Of a stretch of 64,000 nucleotides of DNA, positions 49,173-58,450 are shown piece by piece. The notes beneath the pieces are model-generated. The model saw only the letters and a list, made by a program, of their open reading frames with translations. It ran no database searches and was not told the origin of the DNA. Made by a program: the position numbers and the translations under genes. The stretch's first letter is position 1. Each line of letters starts with the position of its first letter. The stretch comes from Enterobacter bugandensis (lineage in GTDB: Bacteria > Pseudomonadota > Gammaproteobacteria > Enterobacterales > Enterobacteriaceae): the NCBI RefSeq assembly GCF_900324475.1, contig NZ_LT992502.1:3162001-3226000 (forward strand), given 5' to 3'.

Positions 49173-50363
49173 TTACAGAAGCTCCGGATACTTCGTCATC
49201 TTCAGCGCCAGCTCGACCCCTCGCACTTCCGCCATCCCCTTCAGGCGGCCAATCGCCGAATAGCCCGGGTTGGTTTTCTTACGCAGATCGTCCAGCATCT
49301 GGTGTCCGTGATCCGGACGGAACGGAATAGGACGCATATCGCCCGCCTGCTTGCGACGCGCCTCTTCAGCCAGAATAGCGTCGACCACCGCCACCATGTT
49401 TACGTCGCCACCCAGATGCGCGGCCTCGTGGAAGGTCTTTGGATTCTCCTCCCGGCAGGTCGCACGCAGATGCGTAAAGTGAATACGATCGCCAAAGGTT
49501 TCTATCATCCGCACGAGGTCATTATCAGCGCGCACGCCGTAGGAGCCGGTACACATGGTAAAGCCGTTATAGATGCTGTCGACCGTCTCTTTCAGCCATT
49601 GCATATCTTCAATCGTAGACACGATACGCGGCAGGCCGAGGATAGGACGCGGCGGATCGTCCGGGTGTACCGCCAGACGCACGCCGGCTTCTTCCGCAAC
49701 CGGAACGATAGCGCGCAGGAAATACGCCATGTTTTCACGCAGCTGCTGCTTATCAATATTGCCGTATTCCGCCAGACGCGCGCGGAACTGATCCAGCGTG
49801 TACCCCTCTTCCGCACCCGGCAGGCCAGCAATGATATTGCGGGTCAGCTTCTCAACGTCCGCTTCACTGGCGGCATTGAACCATTCAAGGGCCTGCTGCT
49901 GCTCTTCAGCGGTGTAATCTGCTTCGGCGCCCGGGCGTTTCAGAATGTGCAGCTCAAACGCCGCAAAGGCAATCTGGTCAAAACGCAGCGCTTTCGAGCC
50001 GTCCGGCATCTGATATTCCAGGTCGGTACGCGTCCAGTCCAGAATCGGCATGAAGTTATAGCAGACCGTATCAATGCCGCAGGCCGCCAGGTTGCGAATG
50101 CTCTGCTGATAGTTTGCAATCCAGGTCCGGTATTCCCCGGAATGGGTTTTGATATCTTCGTGAACCGGAATGCTTTCTACCACAGACCAGGTTAACCCCT
50201 TCTCCGCCAGCAGCGCCTGACGCTGTTGAATCTCCTCAACCGGCCATACCTGGCCGTTAGGAATGTGATGCAGCGCCGTGACGACACCCGTTGCGCCAGC
50301 CTGACGCACATCATCAAGAGAAACCGGATCGTTCGGCCCGTACCAACGCCAGGTTTGTTCCAT
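49173..50363 (-). CDS. uxuA: D-mannonate dehydratase
   Basis: Dehydrates D-mannonate to 2-keto-3-deoxygluconate in glucuronate breakdown; 396 residues (E. coli 394). The N-terminus [18 protein letters not shown] and the segments [66 protein letters not shown] and [11 protein letters not shown] carry the metal-binding and catalytic residues. In E. coli uxuA is elsewhere with uxuB; here it stands divergent from the fructuronate-reductase homologue yeiQ. An ExuR/UxuR-like site lies just upstream. Confidence 0.97.
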   Translation of the reverse strand: MEQTWRWYGPNDPVSLDDVRQAGATGVVTALHHIPNGQVWPVEEIQQRQALLAEKGLTWSVVESIPVHEDIKTHSGEYRTWIANYQQSIRNLAACGIDTVCYNFMPILDWTRTDLEYQMPDGSKALRFDQIAFAAFELHILKRPGAEADYTAEEQQQALEWFNAASEADVEKLTRNIIAGLPGAEEGYTLDQFRARLAEYGNIDKQQLRENMAYFLRAIVPVAEEAGVRLAVHPDDPPRPILGLPRIVSTIEDMQWLKETVDSIYNGFTMCTGSYGVRADNDLVRMIETFGDRIHFTHLRATCREENPKTFHEAAHLGGDVNMVAVVDAILAEEARRKQAGDMRPIPFRPDHGHQMLDDLRKKTNPGYSAIGRLKGMAEVRGVELALKMTKYPELL

Positions 50364-50380
50364 TGCCTCATCCTCTCAAG

Positions 50381-50396
50381 TTGTTATACCAATATG
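50381..50396 (-). promoter_or_regulatory. ExuR/UxuR-like operator of uxuA
   Basis: On the minus strand ATTGGTATAACAA, against the consensus AATTGGTATACCAATT, agrees at most positions. It is 18-33 bp before the uxuA start. A half-site TACCAATTTT occurs at 50497-50506 nearer yeiQ. Confidence 0.6.
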
Positions 50397-50460
50397 GGTT
50401 ACTGCAATGACGACTACCATACATGTTTGCTGTGAAGGGTCAACACGCCGCCGCACATTG

Positions 50461-50476
50461 ATTGATCAAACTCACA
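50461..50476. promoter_or_regulatory. Possible CRP site between uxuA and yeiQ
   Basis: ATTGA-TCAAAC-TCACA: the right arm is perfect and the left arm matches three of five positions. Catabolite control of hexuronate genes is known, so the site is plausible. Confidence 0.4.
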
Positions 50477-50568
50477 GAACGGGGATATTTACGGCTTACC
50501 AATTTTATTTGCTGTCATATAACTTTAGACTGGCATTGTTAATTAATGGTTAATCAGGTGTGTATTTC

Positions 50569-52035
50569 ATGAAGACAATTGCCTCAACCGCCCTTCCAGC
50601 CCAGGTTCAACAACCGCGCTACGATCGTCATCAACTGCGCTCCCGCATCGTCCATTTCGGCTTCGGTGCGTTTCACCGCGCGCATCAGGCATTGTTAACA
50701 AACCGGGTGCTGAATGAAAAAGGCGGCGACTGGGGAATTTGTGAGATTAGCCTGTTCAGCGGCGAAGTGCTGATGAGCCAGCTGCGCGCGCAGGATCACC
50801 TGTTTACCGTGCTGGAGAAAGGCGCTGAAGGAAATCAGCCGATTATTGTCGGGGCCGTACATGAATGCCTGAATGCAAAGCTGGACTCTCTGCCCGCGAT
50901 AATAGAGAAGTTTTGCGAGCCGCAGGTGGCGATTGTGTCGCTCACCATTACGGAGAAAGGCTACTGCATCGATCCCGCGACCGGTAAGCTGGATTTACAA
51001 AACGCCCGGATCGTCCACGATCTGGAAAATCCCGCTGAGCCGCATTCCGCGCCGGGGATCCTGGTCGAAGCCCTTAATCGCCGCCGCGAGCGCGGCTTGC
51101 CTGCGTTTACCGTGCTTTCCTGCGACAACATTCCGGACAACGGCCACGTGGTGAAAAATGCGGTGCTTGGCATGGCGCAAAAGCGCTCCCCGGCATTGGC
51201 GGAGTGGATCGAGGGCCACGTGAGTTTTCCGGGAACGATGGTCGACAGAATTGTTCCCGCCGCGACGGAGGCCTCGCTTGCGGAGATCGCCGACGCGCTC
51301 GGCGTTGACGATCCGTGCGCCATAAGCTGCGAGCCGTTTATTCAGTGGGTAGTGGAAGATAATTTTGTCGCCGGGCGTCCGGAGTGGGAAGTGGCGGGCG
51401 TTCAGATGGTGCAGGACGTTCTGCCCTGGGAGCAGATGAAATTACGTATGCTTAACGGCAGCCACTCTTTCCTGGCGTATCTGGGGTATCTCGCCGGGTA
51501 CGCGCATATTAATGAATGCATGGAGGACGCCACCTTCCGCGAAGCCGCCCGGCGGCTAATGCTGGATGAACAGGCGCCTACGCTGCGTATAAAGGATGTC
51601 GACCTGACTGCCTATGCCGACAGCCTGATTGAGCGCTTTGCTAACCCGGCGCTGCAGCATCGTACCTGGCAAATCGCGATGGACGGCAGCCAGAAGCTGC
51701 CGCAGCGAATGCTGGATGGCATCCGCGTCCACCTTGAGCGTAAAACAGAATGGCCGCTGCTGGCGCTGGGCGTCGCTGGCTGGATACGCTACGTCAGCGG
51801 GTTCGACGAACGCGGCAACGCGATTGACGTTCGCGATCCCCTCAGCGATAAAATCCGCACGATTGTCGAGGCCAGCAGCGACGCCGACCGCGTCAATGCG
51901 CTGCTGGGGCTGAGCGAGGTCTTCGGTCACGATCTCGCGCAAAATAGCGTTTTCGCTGAGGCTGTTAGCCAGGCCTACCAGCGCATCACCCGCCGTGGCG
52001 CACGCCAGGCTGTTATTGAAACGTTAAATCTTTAG
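50569..52035 (+). CDS. yeiQ: Fructuronate reductase-like oxidoreductase YeiQ
   Basis: NAD-dependent long-chain polyol dehydrogenase of 488 residues, same length as E. coli YeiQ and close to UxuB. A Rossmann domain starts with HFGFGAFHRAHQA; the C-terminal mannitol-dehydrogenase domain holds the catalytic Lys region (KLRMLNGSHSFLAYLG). The start was taken at MKTIAST as in E. coli; a GTG three codons upstream is possible. UxuB makes mannonate, the substrate of UxuA, from fructuronate, so the divergent pairing with uxuA suggests that YeiQ does the same here. Followed by a hairpin. Confidence 0.92.
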   Translation: MKTIASTALPAQVQQPRYDRHQLRSRIVHFGFGAFHRAHQALLTNRVLNEKGGDWGICEISLFSGEVLMSQLRAQDHLFTVLEKGAEGNQPIIVGAVHECLNAKLDSLPAIIEKFCEPQVAIVSLTITEKGYCIDPATGKLDLQNARIVHDLENPAEPHSAPGILVEALNRRRERGLPAFTVLSCDNIPDNGHVVKNAVLGMAQKRSPALAEWIEGHVSFPGTMVDRIVPAATEASLAEIADALGVDDPCAISCEPFIQWVVEDNFVAGRPEWEVAGVQMVQDVLPWEQMKLRMLNGSHSFLAYLGYLAGYAHINECMEDATFREAARRLMLDEQAPTLRIKDVDLTAYADSLIERFANPALQHRTWQIAMDGSQKLPQRMLDGIRVHLERKTEWPLLALGVAGWIRYVSGFDERGNAIDVRDPLSDKIRTIVEASSDADRVNALLGLSEVFGHDLAQNSVFAEAVSQAYQRITRRGARQAVIETLNL

Positions 52036-52052
52036 CGATTATTGCGCTTAAT

Positions 52053-52077
52053 GCGAACGGACATTGCCTCCGTTCGC
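52053..52077 (+). terminator. Hairpin after yeiQ
   Basis: GCGAACGGA, 7-nt loop, TCCGTTCGC: a 9-bp perfect stem 18 bp after the stop, followed by a C/T-rich but not T-only tail. Confidence 0.6.
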
Positions 52078-52124
52078 CCTCCCCCTTCTCATTGCGCCCG
52101 TTTTTCGCCAGGATAAGAGCATAG

Positions 52125-52139
52125 TGTTATAGCATCACA
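52125..52139 (+). promoter_or_regulatory. Zur-like palindrome before yeiR
   Basis: TGTTATAGCATCACA is symmetric at five of seven paired positions and resembles the Zur box core TGTTATANTATAACA. It lies 20 bp before the start of a zinc-linked GTPase. The match is imperfect. Confidence 0.35.
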
Positions 52140-52158
52140 ATTCTCTTGCGGAGCGCAC

Positions 52159-53145
52159 GTGACCAAAACCAACCTCATCACCGGTTTTCTCGGCAGCGGT
52201 AAAACCACCTCTATTCTTCATCTGCTGGCGAATAAAGATCCCGCCGAGAAATGGGCCGTGCTGGTCAATGAATTCGGCGAAGTGGGCATTGATGGCGCGT
52301 TGCTATCATCCAGCGGCGCAATGATTAAAGAGATCCCCGGCGGATGCATGTGCTGCGTAAACGGCTTACCGATGCAGGTAGGCCTCAATACGCTGCTGCG
52401 TCAGGGCAAACCGGACCGCCTGCTGATTGAACCTACCGGTCTGGGCCACCCGAAGCAGATCCTCGATTTACTGACCGCCCCGGTTTACGAGCCGTGGATC
52501 GATCTTCGCGCCACGCTGTGCCTGCTCGATCCGCGTCAGCTTCTGGATGAAAAAGCGGTGGCCAATGAGAACTTTCGCGATCAGCTCGCCGCAGCAGACG
52601 TTATTGTCGCCAATAAAGAAGATCGCGCCACGGCGGAAAGCCGGGCCGCGCTGGGCGCGTGGTGGCAACATTTCGGCGGCAATCGGACGCGGGTGCAGGC
52701 CACTCAGGGGAATATTGATAGCGCCCTGCTGGATCTTCCCCGTCTGAACCTGGCGCAACTCCCGGCCAGCGCAGAGCATGCGCATCACCATTCTGCAAAG
52801 CAGGGTCTGGCCGCGCTTAGCCTGCCGGAACACCAGCGCTGGCGTCGTAACCTTAACAGCGGTCAGGGGTATCAGGCCTGCGGATGGATTTTCGATGCCG
52901 ATACCGTTTTCGATACCATTGGCATCCTTGAGTGGGCCAGGCTTGCGCCGGTCGACCGCGTGAAAGGGATCATGCGCACGCCAGACGGGCTGGTGCGGAT
53001 CAACCGCCAGGGCGACGATTTCTTTATCGAAACGCAAAACGTCGCGCCACCTGACAGCCGAATAGAGTTAATTAGTGCGGTTAACGCCGACTGGAATGCC
53101 CTGCAGTCCAGCCTGTTGAAGCTTCGTTTAAGTTCGGGCGGCTAA
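52159..53145 (+). CDS. yeiR: COG0523-family zinc-binding GTPase YeiR
   Basis: G3E-family P-loop GTPase of 328 residues, a putative metallochaperone. Walker A is GFLGSGKTT (9-17), the metal-binding C-x-C-C motif is C63-M-C65-C66 (GGCMCC), and NKED and the C-terminal CobW domain follow. A His-rich stretch (EHAHHHS, about residue 210) may bind zinc. It starts with GTG; TGCGGAGCG precedes it. E. coli YeiR has zinc-stimulated GTPase activity. It is 33 bp upstream of lpxT on the same strand. Confidence 0.95.
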   Translation: MTKTNLITGFLGSGKTTSILHLLANKDPAEKWAVLVNEFGEVGIDGALLSSSGAMIKEIPGGCMCCVNGLPMQVGLNTLLRQGKPDRLLIEPTGLGHPKQILDLLTAPVYEPWIDLRATLCLLDPRQLLDEKAVANENFRDQLAAADVIVANKEDRATAESRAALGAWWQHFGGNRTRVQATQGNIDSALLDLPRLNLAQLPASAEHAHHHSAKQGLAALSLPEHQRWRRNLNSGQGYQACGWIFDADTVFDTIGILEWARLAPVDRVKGIMRTPDGLVRINRQGDDFFIETQNVAPPDSRIELISAVNADWNALQSSLLKLRLSSGG

Positions 53146-53178
53146 CGTTGCCCCAGTTTTCACTCAATGCAGAACGTT

Positions 53179-53892
53179 ATGACGACTCGAATTCCCCAGA
53201 TACTACTGCTTAATGTCGCCGGTCTGGCGCTCTTTTTCTCCTGGTATATCCCGGTGAATCACGGTTTCTGGTTCCCGCTGGATTCATCCCTGTTTCATTT
53301 CTTCAACCAGGGGCTGGTGAAGAGTGATGCCTTTCTGTGGCTGGTGGCGATTACCAATAACCGCGCCTTTGACGGCTTTTCCCTGCTGGCCATGGGCTGC
53401 CTGATGCTCTCTTTCTGGCTCAAAGAGGATGACACGGGGCGTCGCCGCATCCTGATTATCGGACTGGTGATGCTTCTGGCTGCGGTGATCATTAATCAGC
53501 TGGCACAACATCTGATGCCGGTAAAACGTGCAAGTCCTTCGCTCTCTTTCCCGAATATTTATCGCGTGAGTGAACTGCTGCATATTCCAACAAAAGATGC
53601 CTCGAAGGACAGTTTCCCGGGCGATCACGGCATGATGCTGCTTATTTTTTCTGGGTTTATGCTGCGCTATTTCGGTAAGAAGGCGTTCGCAATCGCCCTG
53701 CTTATTGTGGTGATATTTGCCTTCCCACGCGTGATGATTGGCGCGCACTGGCTGACGGATATTGTCGTGGGTTCCCTTTCCGCGGTGCTGATTGGTCTGC
53801 CGTGGGTTCTGATGACGCCTTTGAGCGATCGCCTAATTACCCTTTTCGATCGCTATCTTCCGCGTAGAAAGCAACAAAAATTGAACAAATAA
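53179..53892 (+). CDS. lpxT: Lipid A 1-diphosphate synthase LpxT
   Basis: Inner-membrane PAP2-family phosphotransferase, 237 residues from the chosen ATG as in E. coli (older name YeiU). It moves phosphate from undecaprenyl pyrophosphate to lipid A on the periplasmic side. Motifs: KRASPS (Lys-Arg of the first motif), SFPGDHGM (second), RVMIGAHWLTDI (third, catalytic His). About six hydrophobic helices. An ATG four codons upstream (53167) is an alternative start. Confidence 0.95.
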   Translation: MTTRIPQILLLNVAGLALFFSWYIPVNHGFWFPLDSSLFHFFNQGLVKSDAFLWLVAITNNRAFDGFSLLAMGCLMLSFWLKEDDTGRRRILIIGLVMLLAAVIINQLAQHLMPVKRASPSLSFPNIYRVSELLHIPTKDASKDSFPGDHGMMLLIFSGFMLRYFGKKAFAIALLIVVIFAFPRVMIGAHWLTDIVVGSLSAVLIGLPWVLMTPLSDRLITLFDRYLPRRKQQKLNK

Positions 53893-54307
53893 TTACCGTT
53901 TTTTAACGTAAACTATCAGGGATCATCACGATCCCTGATAATGCCCTTCCCGCGATCTTTCTGCGCTGTCATATTCTTGTCATCACATTCGTGATAAAAA
54001 TGAATCAATTGCACGATTACGCGGCGGATCTGCCGCTATTTTGTGCAATGACAAATTTTTACTTTCTGTATCACAATTTCTTATAAAAAAAAGGCTCTTT
54101 TTACTCGCAATAGCCCTGGCAATCGGTTAATCTCGAACTCGTTTTGCCCCATGGAGATAATTATTTCGATGGTGAATAATTTTGTGCGCTGCACCACAAA
54201 TGTCACCAGAAACAATTGTCTCAATGTGAACAGATAATTAGTCTCGTCACGTTTGGCATTTTTATAACGATATTTGTCGTTAAGGACTTCAAGGGAAAAT
54301 AAACAAA
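53893..54307 (+). other. 415-bp gene-free region, lpxT-mepS, with hairpins
   Basis: No gene of normal size is present. Just after lpxT a perfect 11-bp hairpin (TATCAGGGATC / GATCCCTGATA, 53914-53940) likely ends that transcript. At 54007-54049 ATTGCAC...GTGCAAT encloses GCGGC/GCCGC, a two-step stem-loop. The rest is A+T-rich with several T-runs and probably holds the mepS promoter and a long leader. A 28-codon frame (54151-54237) is noted but not supported. Confidence 0.6.
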
Positions 54308-54877
54308 ATGGTCAAATCTCAACCGTTTCTGAGATATATCTTACGGGGGATCCCGGCGATAGCAGTCGCGGTACTGTTATCTGCATGTAGTACATCGAAC
54401 ACCGCAAAGAATATGCATCCTGAGACGCGTGTTGTGGGAATGGAAGATTCCTCTTCACTGCAAGCCTCTCAGGATGAATTTGAAAATATGGTACGTAATC
54501 TGGACGTGAAGTCCCGCATTATGGACCAGTATGCTGACTGGAAAGGCGTGCGTTACCGTCTTGGCGGCAGCACTAAAAAAGGCATTGATTGTTCCGGCTT
54601 TGTACAGCGTACCTTCCGCGAGCAATTTGGGTTAGATCTTCCGCGTTCGACCTACGAACAGCAGGAGATGGGCAAGTCGATTTCACGTACCAAACTGCGC
54701 ACCGGCGATTTAGTGCTGTTCCGTGCAGGTTCTACCGGTCGACATGTGGGCATCTACATTGGTAATGACCAGTTTGTACATGCCTCCACCAGCAGCGGTG
54801 TGACCATTTCCAGCATGAATGAACCGTACTGGAAGAAGCGCTACAACGAAGCGCGCCGCGTACTGACCCGCAGTTAA
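54308..54877 (+). CDS. mepS: Murein DD-endopeptidase / LD-carboxypeptidase MepS
   Basis: Outer-membrane lipoprotein of 189 residues (older name Spr), an NlpC/P60 hydrolase that cuts peptide cross-links so that new murein can be inserted. The lipobox LLSAC gives lipidated Cys27. The triad is C95 (IDCSGF), H146 (GRHVGIYIG) and H158 (FVHAS), equal to C68/H119/H131 in mature numbering. Degraded by Prc with NlpI in E. coli. A terminator with a UUCG loop follows. Confidence 0.97.
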   Translation: MVKSQPFLRYILRGIPAIAVAVLLSACSTSNTAKNMHPETRVVGMEDSSSLQASQDEFENMVRNLDVKSRIMDQYADWKGVRYRLGGSTKKGIDCSGFVQRTFREQFGLDLPRSTYEQQEMGKSISRTKLRTGDLVLFRAGSTGRHVGIYIGNDQFVHASTSSGVTISSMNEPYWKKRYNEARRVLTRS

Positions 54878-54920
54878 TACGATAATTGTATCGTTGGTTA
54901 TCCCTTGGCTGGCGATACAA

Positions 54921-54955
54921 TAAAAAAAAGCACTGCTTCGGCGGTGTTTTTTTTT
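54921..54955 (+). terminator. Terminator of mepS
   Basis: A-run, CACTGC, TTCG tetraloop, GCGGTG and nine T: a classic Rho-independent terminator 45 bp after the mepS stop. Confidence 0.9.
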
Positions 54956-55004
54956 GCCCGTTACAATGAATACAATCAGCGGCAATTCAGGAACCACGAC
55001 GTTT

Positions 55005-56561
55005 ATGCTCACCCGCTACTTCTCCAGTCATCGAAAGATACTGTTCCTCAGTATCATTACCGGCCTGATCGCCGCCCTGCTCCTGGGTTCATTGCAATTT
55101 TTCTGGAGCTACCACAAGCGGGAAATCCGATTCGATACGTTGATCATGGATGTGCGCATCTACATGGAGAGCTATTTTGACGAGCTGAAAGCCTCCATCG
55201 ACGTGCTCCAGCCGCTGACGCTCAATAATTGCCAGGACGTTAACGCGGAGCTGACCTCACGCGCGGCCTTCAGCCTCAACGTACGCGCCTTCCTGCTGGT
55301 CAGAGACAAAATGGCGTTCTGCTCGTCAGCCACAGGGCCAATGAATGCCCCGATGGAGGAGCTGATACCCGAGCTGCACATCAACAAGCAGGTTGATATC
55401 GCACTGCTCCCCGGCACGCCCATGCTGCCCAATAAGCCCGCAATTGCCATCTGGTATCGTAATCCGCTTGTGAAGGACGGCGGCGTATTCACCTCGGTGA
55501 ATCTCAACCTGACGCCGTACCTTCTTTACACCGCGCGCCAGGACGAGTTTGCAGGCATCGCGATCGTCATCGGCGACAATGCGTTATCCACTACCTCAAG
55601 CACCCTCGTCAAAGCGAAGGATTTACATGAAACGCCGGCGCGCACCGCGACGCTCAAAGACGTTCCTCTGACCATCAACCTGTACGCCGAGGAGTGGACG
55701 ACCGATGAGATACTTTACGCCCTGTTCTTCGGGCTGGTGTGCGGGATTGCGGCAGGGTCGCTTAACTTCTACATCCTCACGACGCGTCTCAATCCGGGCA
55801 AAGAGATTCTGAGCGCCATCAAGCGCGGCCAGTTTTATGTGGTTTATCAGCCCGTTGTCGACGCCAAATCGCTCAGGATGACCGGGCTTGAAGTGCTGAT
55901 GCGCTGGAAGCACCCGACCATGGGTGAGATCCCGCCGGACGCCTTTATCAATTTTGCCGAAGCGCAGAAGCTGATTGTTCCGCTCACGCTGCATCTTTTT
56001 GACCTGATTATTCACGATGCGCCAGTGCTACAGACCGTGCTGCCGCCGGGTGCCAAAGTGGGCATTAATATCGCGCCGGGGCATCTGCATGCGGAAAGCT
56101 TCAAAGACGATATGCGCACCTTCAAAGCCCTGCTGCCGCCTGATTACTTCCAGATCGTACTGGAAATTACCGAGCGCGATATGCTGAACCATCGGGAAGC
56201 TAACAGCCTCTTCGAATGGCTGCATAACGAAGGGTTTGAAATTGCCATCGACGATTTCGGCACCGGCCACAGCGCGCTGATTTATCTTGAACATTTCACC
56301 ATGGACTACCTGAAAATCGACCGTGGTTTTGTCAACGCCATTGGCACAGAAACCGTCACCTCCCCGGTGCTGGATGCCGTACTGACGCTGGCAAGACGAC
56401 TGAATATGTCGACCGTTGCGGAAGGGGTGGAAACACCGGAACAGGCGGCCTGGCTGCGCGAGCATGGGGTTAATTACTTGCAGGGTTACTGGATTAGCCG
56501 CCCGATGCCGCTGGAGCAGTTCCGCACGTGGCAAAATACAGTGTCGCCTGACGGGGAATAA
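55005..56561 (+). CDS. pdeN: Cyclic-di-GMP phosphodiesterase PdeN (Rtn)
   Basis: Inner-membrane protein of 518 residues. A first helix (ILFLSIITGLIAALLLG) leads to a periplasmic CSS-motif domain (FCSSATG near residue 106) and a second helix near 245; the EAL domain occupies the C-terminal 260 residues. The domain signature reads EVL (TGLEVLMRW), as in the E. coli protein; metal ligands lie in NIAPGHL, EITERD and DDFGTGHSAL, and the tail is AEGVETPEQAAWL. CSS-type enzymes respond to periplasmic redox state. The start was chosen to match E. coli length; no strong Shine-Dalgarno is visible. Confidence 0.93.
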   Translation: MLTRYFSSHRKILFLSIITGLIAALLLGSLQFFWSYHKREIRFDTLIMDVRIYMESYFDELKASIDVLQPLTLNNCQDVNAELTSRAAFSLNVRAFLLVRDKMAFCSSATGPMNAPMEELIPELHINKQVDIALLPGTPMLPNKPAIAIWYRNPLVKDGGVFTSVNLNLTPYLLYTARQDEFAGIAIVIGDNALSTTSSTLVKAKDLHETPARTATLKDVPLTINLYAEEWTTDEILYALFFGLVCGIAAGSLNFYILTTRLNPGKEILSAIKRGQFYVVYQPVVDAKSLRMTGLEVLMRWKHPTMGEIPPDAFINFAEAQKLIVPLTLHLFDLIIHDAPVLQTVLPPGAKVGINIAPGHLHAESFKDDMRTFKALLPPDYFQIVLEITERDMLNHREANSLFEWLHNEGFEIAIDDFGTGHSALIYLEHFTMDYLKIDRGFVNAIGTETVTSPVLDAVLTLARRLNMSTVAEGVETPEQAAWLREHGVNYLQGYWISRPMPLEQFRTWQNTVSPDGE

Positions 56562-56635
56562 TTTCACATTGCCCGTGGCGTCACTTATTATTCAGCTTAA
56601 CTGAGCCGGTCTGTAAAAGAGGGAGCCGCCGCGAG

Positions 56636-58441
56636 ATGTTTATGCGCTTTATGTTGCTTTGGTTGGCAGTCGTGAGCCTGTCCAGCCAGGCGCAAACCAT
56701 CAAAGAGAACATCGCGTTCGCCGTGATTGGCGAGCCAAAATACGCGGTCAATTTTACGCACTTCGATTACGTCAATCCTGCCGCCCCTAAGGGTGGAAAG
56801 GTCACGCTCTCGGCTACGGGAACGTTCGACAACTTTAACCGCTTCGCCCTGCGCGGCGTGGCCGCGGCGCGAACGGAATCGCTCTATGACACGCTTTTTG
56901 TCACGTCGGATGATGAACCCGGCAGCTATTACCCGCTGATTGCCGATAACGTGCGCTACGCGGATAACTTCGCCTGGGCCGAAATTACCCTAAACCCCCG
57001 GGCCCGCTTTCACGACGGCACGCCGGTCAAGGCCAGCGACGTCGCTTTTACGTTTCATAAATTTATGACCGAAGGCGTTCCCCAGTTCCGCATTGTGTAT
57101 AAAGGCGCAACGGTGCGCGCCATTGCGCCCCTCACCGTACGCATTGAGCTGAGCGAACCGAACAAAGAGAATATGCTTAGCCTGTTCTCGTTGCCGGTGA
57201 TGCCTGAATCGTTCTGGAAAAACCATAAGTTAAGCGACCCGCTCTCCACACCGCCGCTGGCCGGTGGCCCTTACCGCATTACCGACTGGCGCATGGGGCA
57301 GTACGTGGTCTATTCCCGGGTGAAAGATTACTGGGCGGCTAACCTGCCGGTAAACCGCGGGCGCTGGAATTTCGACACCCTTCGCTATGACTACTACCTC
57401 GACGATAACGTGGCGTTTGAAGCGTTCAAGGCCGGCGCCTTCGATTTACGCGTGGAGAACAGCGCCAAAAACTGGGCGACCCGCTATATCGGCAAAAACT
57501 TCACGAAAGGCTACATCGTCAAAGACGAGCACAAAAACGAATCCGCCCAGGACACGCGCTGGCTGGCGTTTAATATTCAGCGCCCGGTATTTACCGACCG
57601 CCGCGTTCGGGAAGCCATTTCCCTGGCCTTCGATTTTGAATGGATGAACAAAGCCCTGTTTTACGGGGCGTACAGCCGCGCGAACAGCTATTTCCAGAAC
57701 ACCGAATATGCCGCGCGCGACTACCCTAAAGCCGACGAACTGCTCCTGCTGGCGCCGCTGAAAGCGGAAGTGCCGCCGGAGGTGTTTACCACGGTGTTTC
57801 AGCCGCCCGCTTCAAAGGGTGACGGCTACGACCGCGACAACCTGCTGAAGGCCAGCAAGCTGCTGGATGAGGCAGGCTGGCAGCTGAAGAACCAGAAACG
57901 CGTCAATGCGAAAACCGGCAAGCCTTTAAGCTTTGAACTGCTGCTCTCCTCCGGTGGCAACGATCAGTGGGTGCTGCCGTTTAAGCACAACCTTGCGCGG
58001 CTGGGGATCACCATGAACATTCGCCAGGTCGATAACGCGCAGATCACCAACCGCATGCGCAGCCGTGATTACGACATGATGCAACGCCTGTGGCCCGCGC
58101 AGCCGTGGCCCAGCTCGGATCTGCAAATCTCCTGGGCCTCCAGCTACATCGACTCCTCGTACAATGCGCCAGGCGTAAAAAGCCCGGCGATTGATGCCCT
58201 GATTGCGAAAATTGTGGCGGCGCAGGGCGATAAAGATAAGCTCTTGCCGCTTGGTCGCGCCCTCGACAGGGTGTTAACCTGGAACTACTACATGCTGCCC
58301 ATGTGGTATATGGGCGAAGACCGCCTTGCGCGCTGGGACAAGTTCTCCGTGCCTGCCGTGCGCCCTGTCTATTCTCTGGGCTTTGACACCTGGTGGTATG
58401 ACGTGAATAAAGCCGCCAGACTGCCCGCCGAGCGGCGATAA
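56636..58441 (+). CDS. yejA: Oligopeptide/microcin C ABC transporter binding protein YejA
   Basis: Periplasmic binding protein of 601 residues, SBP family 5. The signal peptide is MFMRFMLLWLAVVSLSSQAQ with cleavage near there. Typical segments: FDYVNPAAPKGGKVTLSA, YDTLF, GGPYRITDW, and VKDYWAANLPVNRGRWNFD. It delivers peptides and the antibiotic microcin C to YejBEF. Two ATG codons (56636, 56642) are possible. First gene of yejABEF, 9 bp before yejB. Confidence 0.96.
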   Translation: MFMRFMLLWLAVVSLSSQAQTIKENIAFAVIGEPKYAVNFTHFDYVNPAAPKGGKVTLSATGTFDNFNRFALRGVAAARTESLYDTLFVTSDDEPGSYYPLIADNVRYADNFAWAEITLNPRARFHDGTPVKASDVAFTFHKFMTEGVPQFRIVYKGATVRAIAPLTVRIELSEPNKENMLSLFSLPVMPESFWKNHKLSDPLSTPPLAGGPYRITDWRMGQYVVYSRVKDYWAANLPVNRGRWNFDTLRYDYYLDDNVAFEAFKAGAFDLRVENSAKNWATRYIGKNFTKGYIVKDEHKNESAQDTRWLAFNIQRPVFTDRRVREAISLAFDFEWMNKALFYGAYSRANSYFQNTEYAARDYPKADELLLLAPLKAEVPPEVFTTVFQPPASKGDGYDRDNLLKASKLLDEAGWQLKNQKRVNAKTGKPLSFELLLSSGGNDQWVLPFKHNLARLGITMNIRQVDNAQITNRMRSRDYDMMQRLWPAQPWPSSDLQISWASSYIDSSYNAPGVKSPAIDALIAKIVAAQGDKDKLLPLGRALDRVLTWNYYMLPMWYMGEDRLARWDKFSVPAVRPVYSLGFDTWWYDVNKAARLPAERR

Positions 58442-58450
58442 GGAATTATC

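Noticed and set aside
54151..54237. A 28-codon frame upstream of mepS (internal ATG at 54169)
   Set aside because: No clear Shine-Dalgarno or coding signature; it could be a leader peptide but nothing in the sequence proves it.
55005..56561. EVL instead of EAL in pdeN as a sign of an inactive phosphodiesterase
   Set aside because: The E. coli protein has the same EVL variant, and the other metal and catalytic motifs (EITERD, DDFGTGHSAL) are intact.
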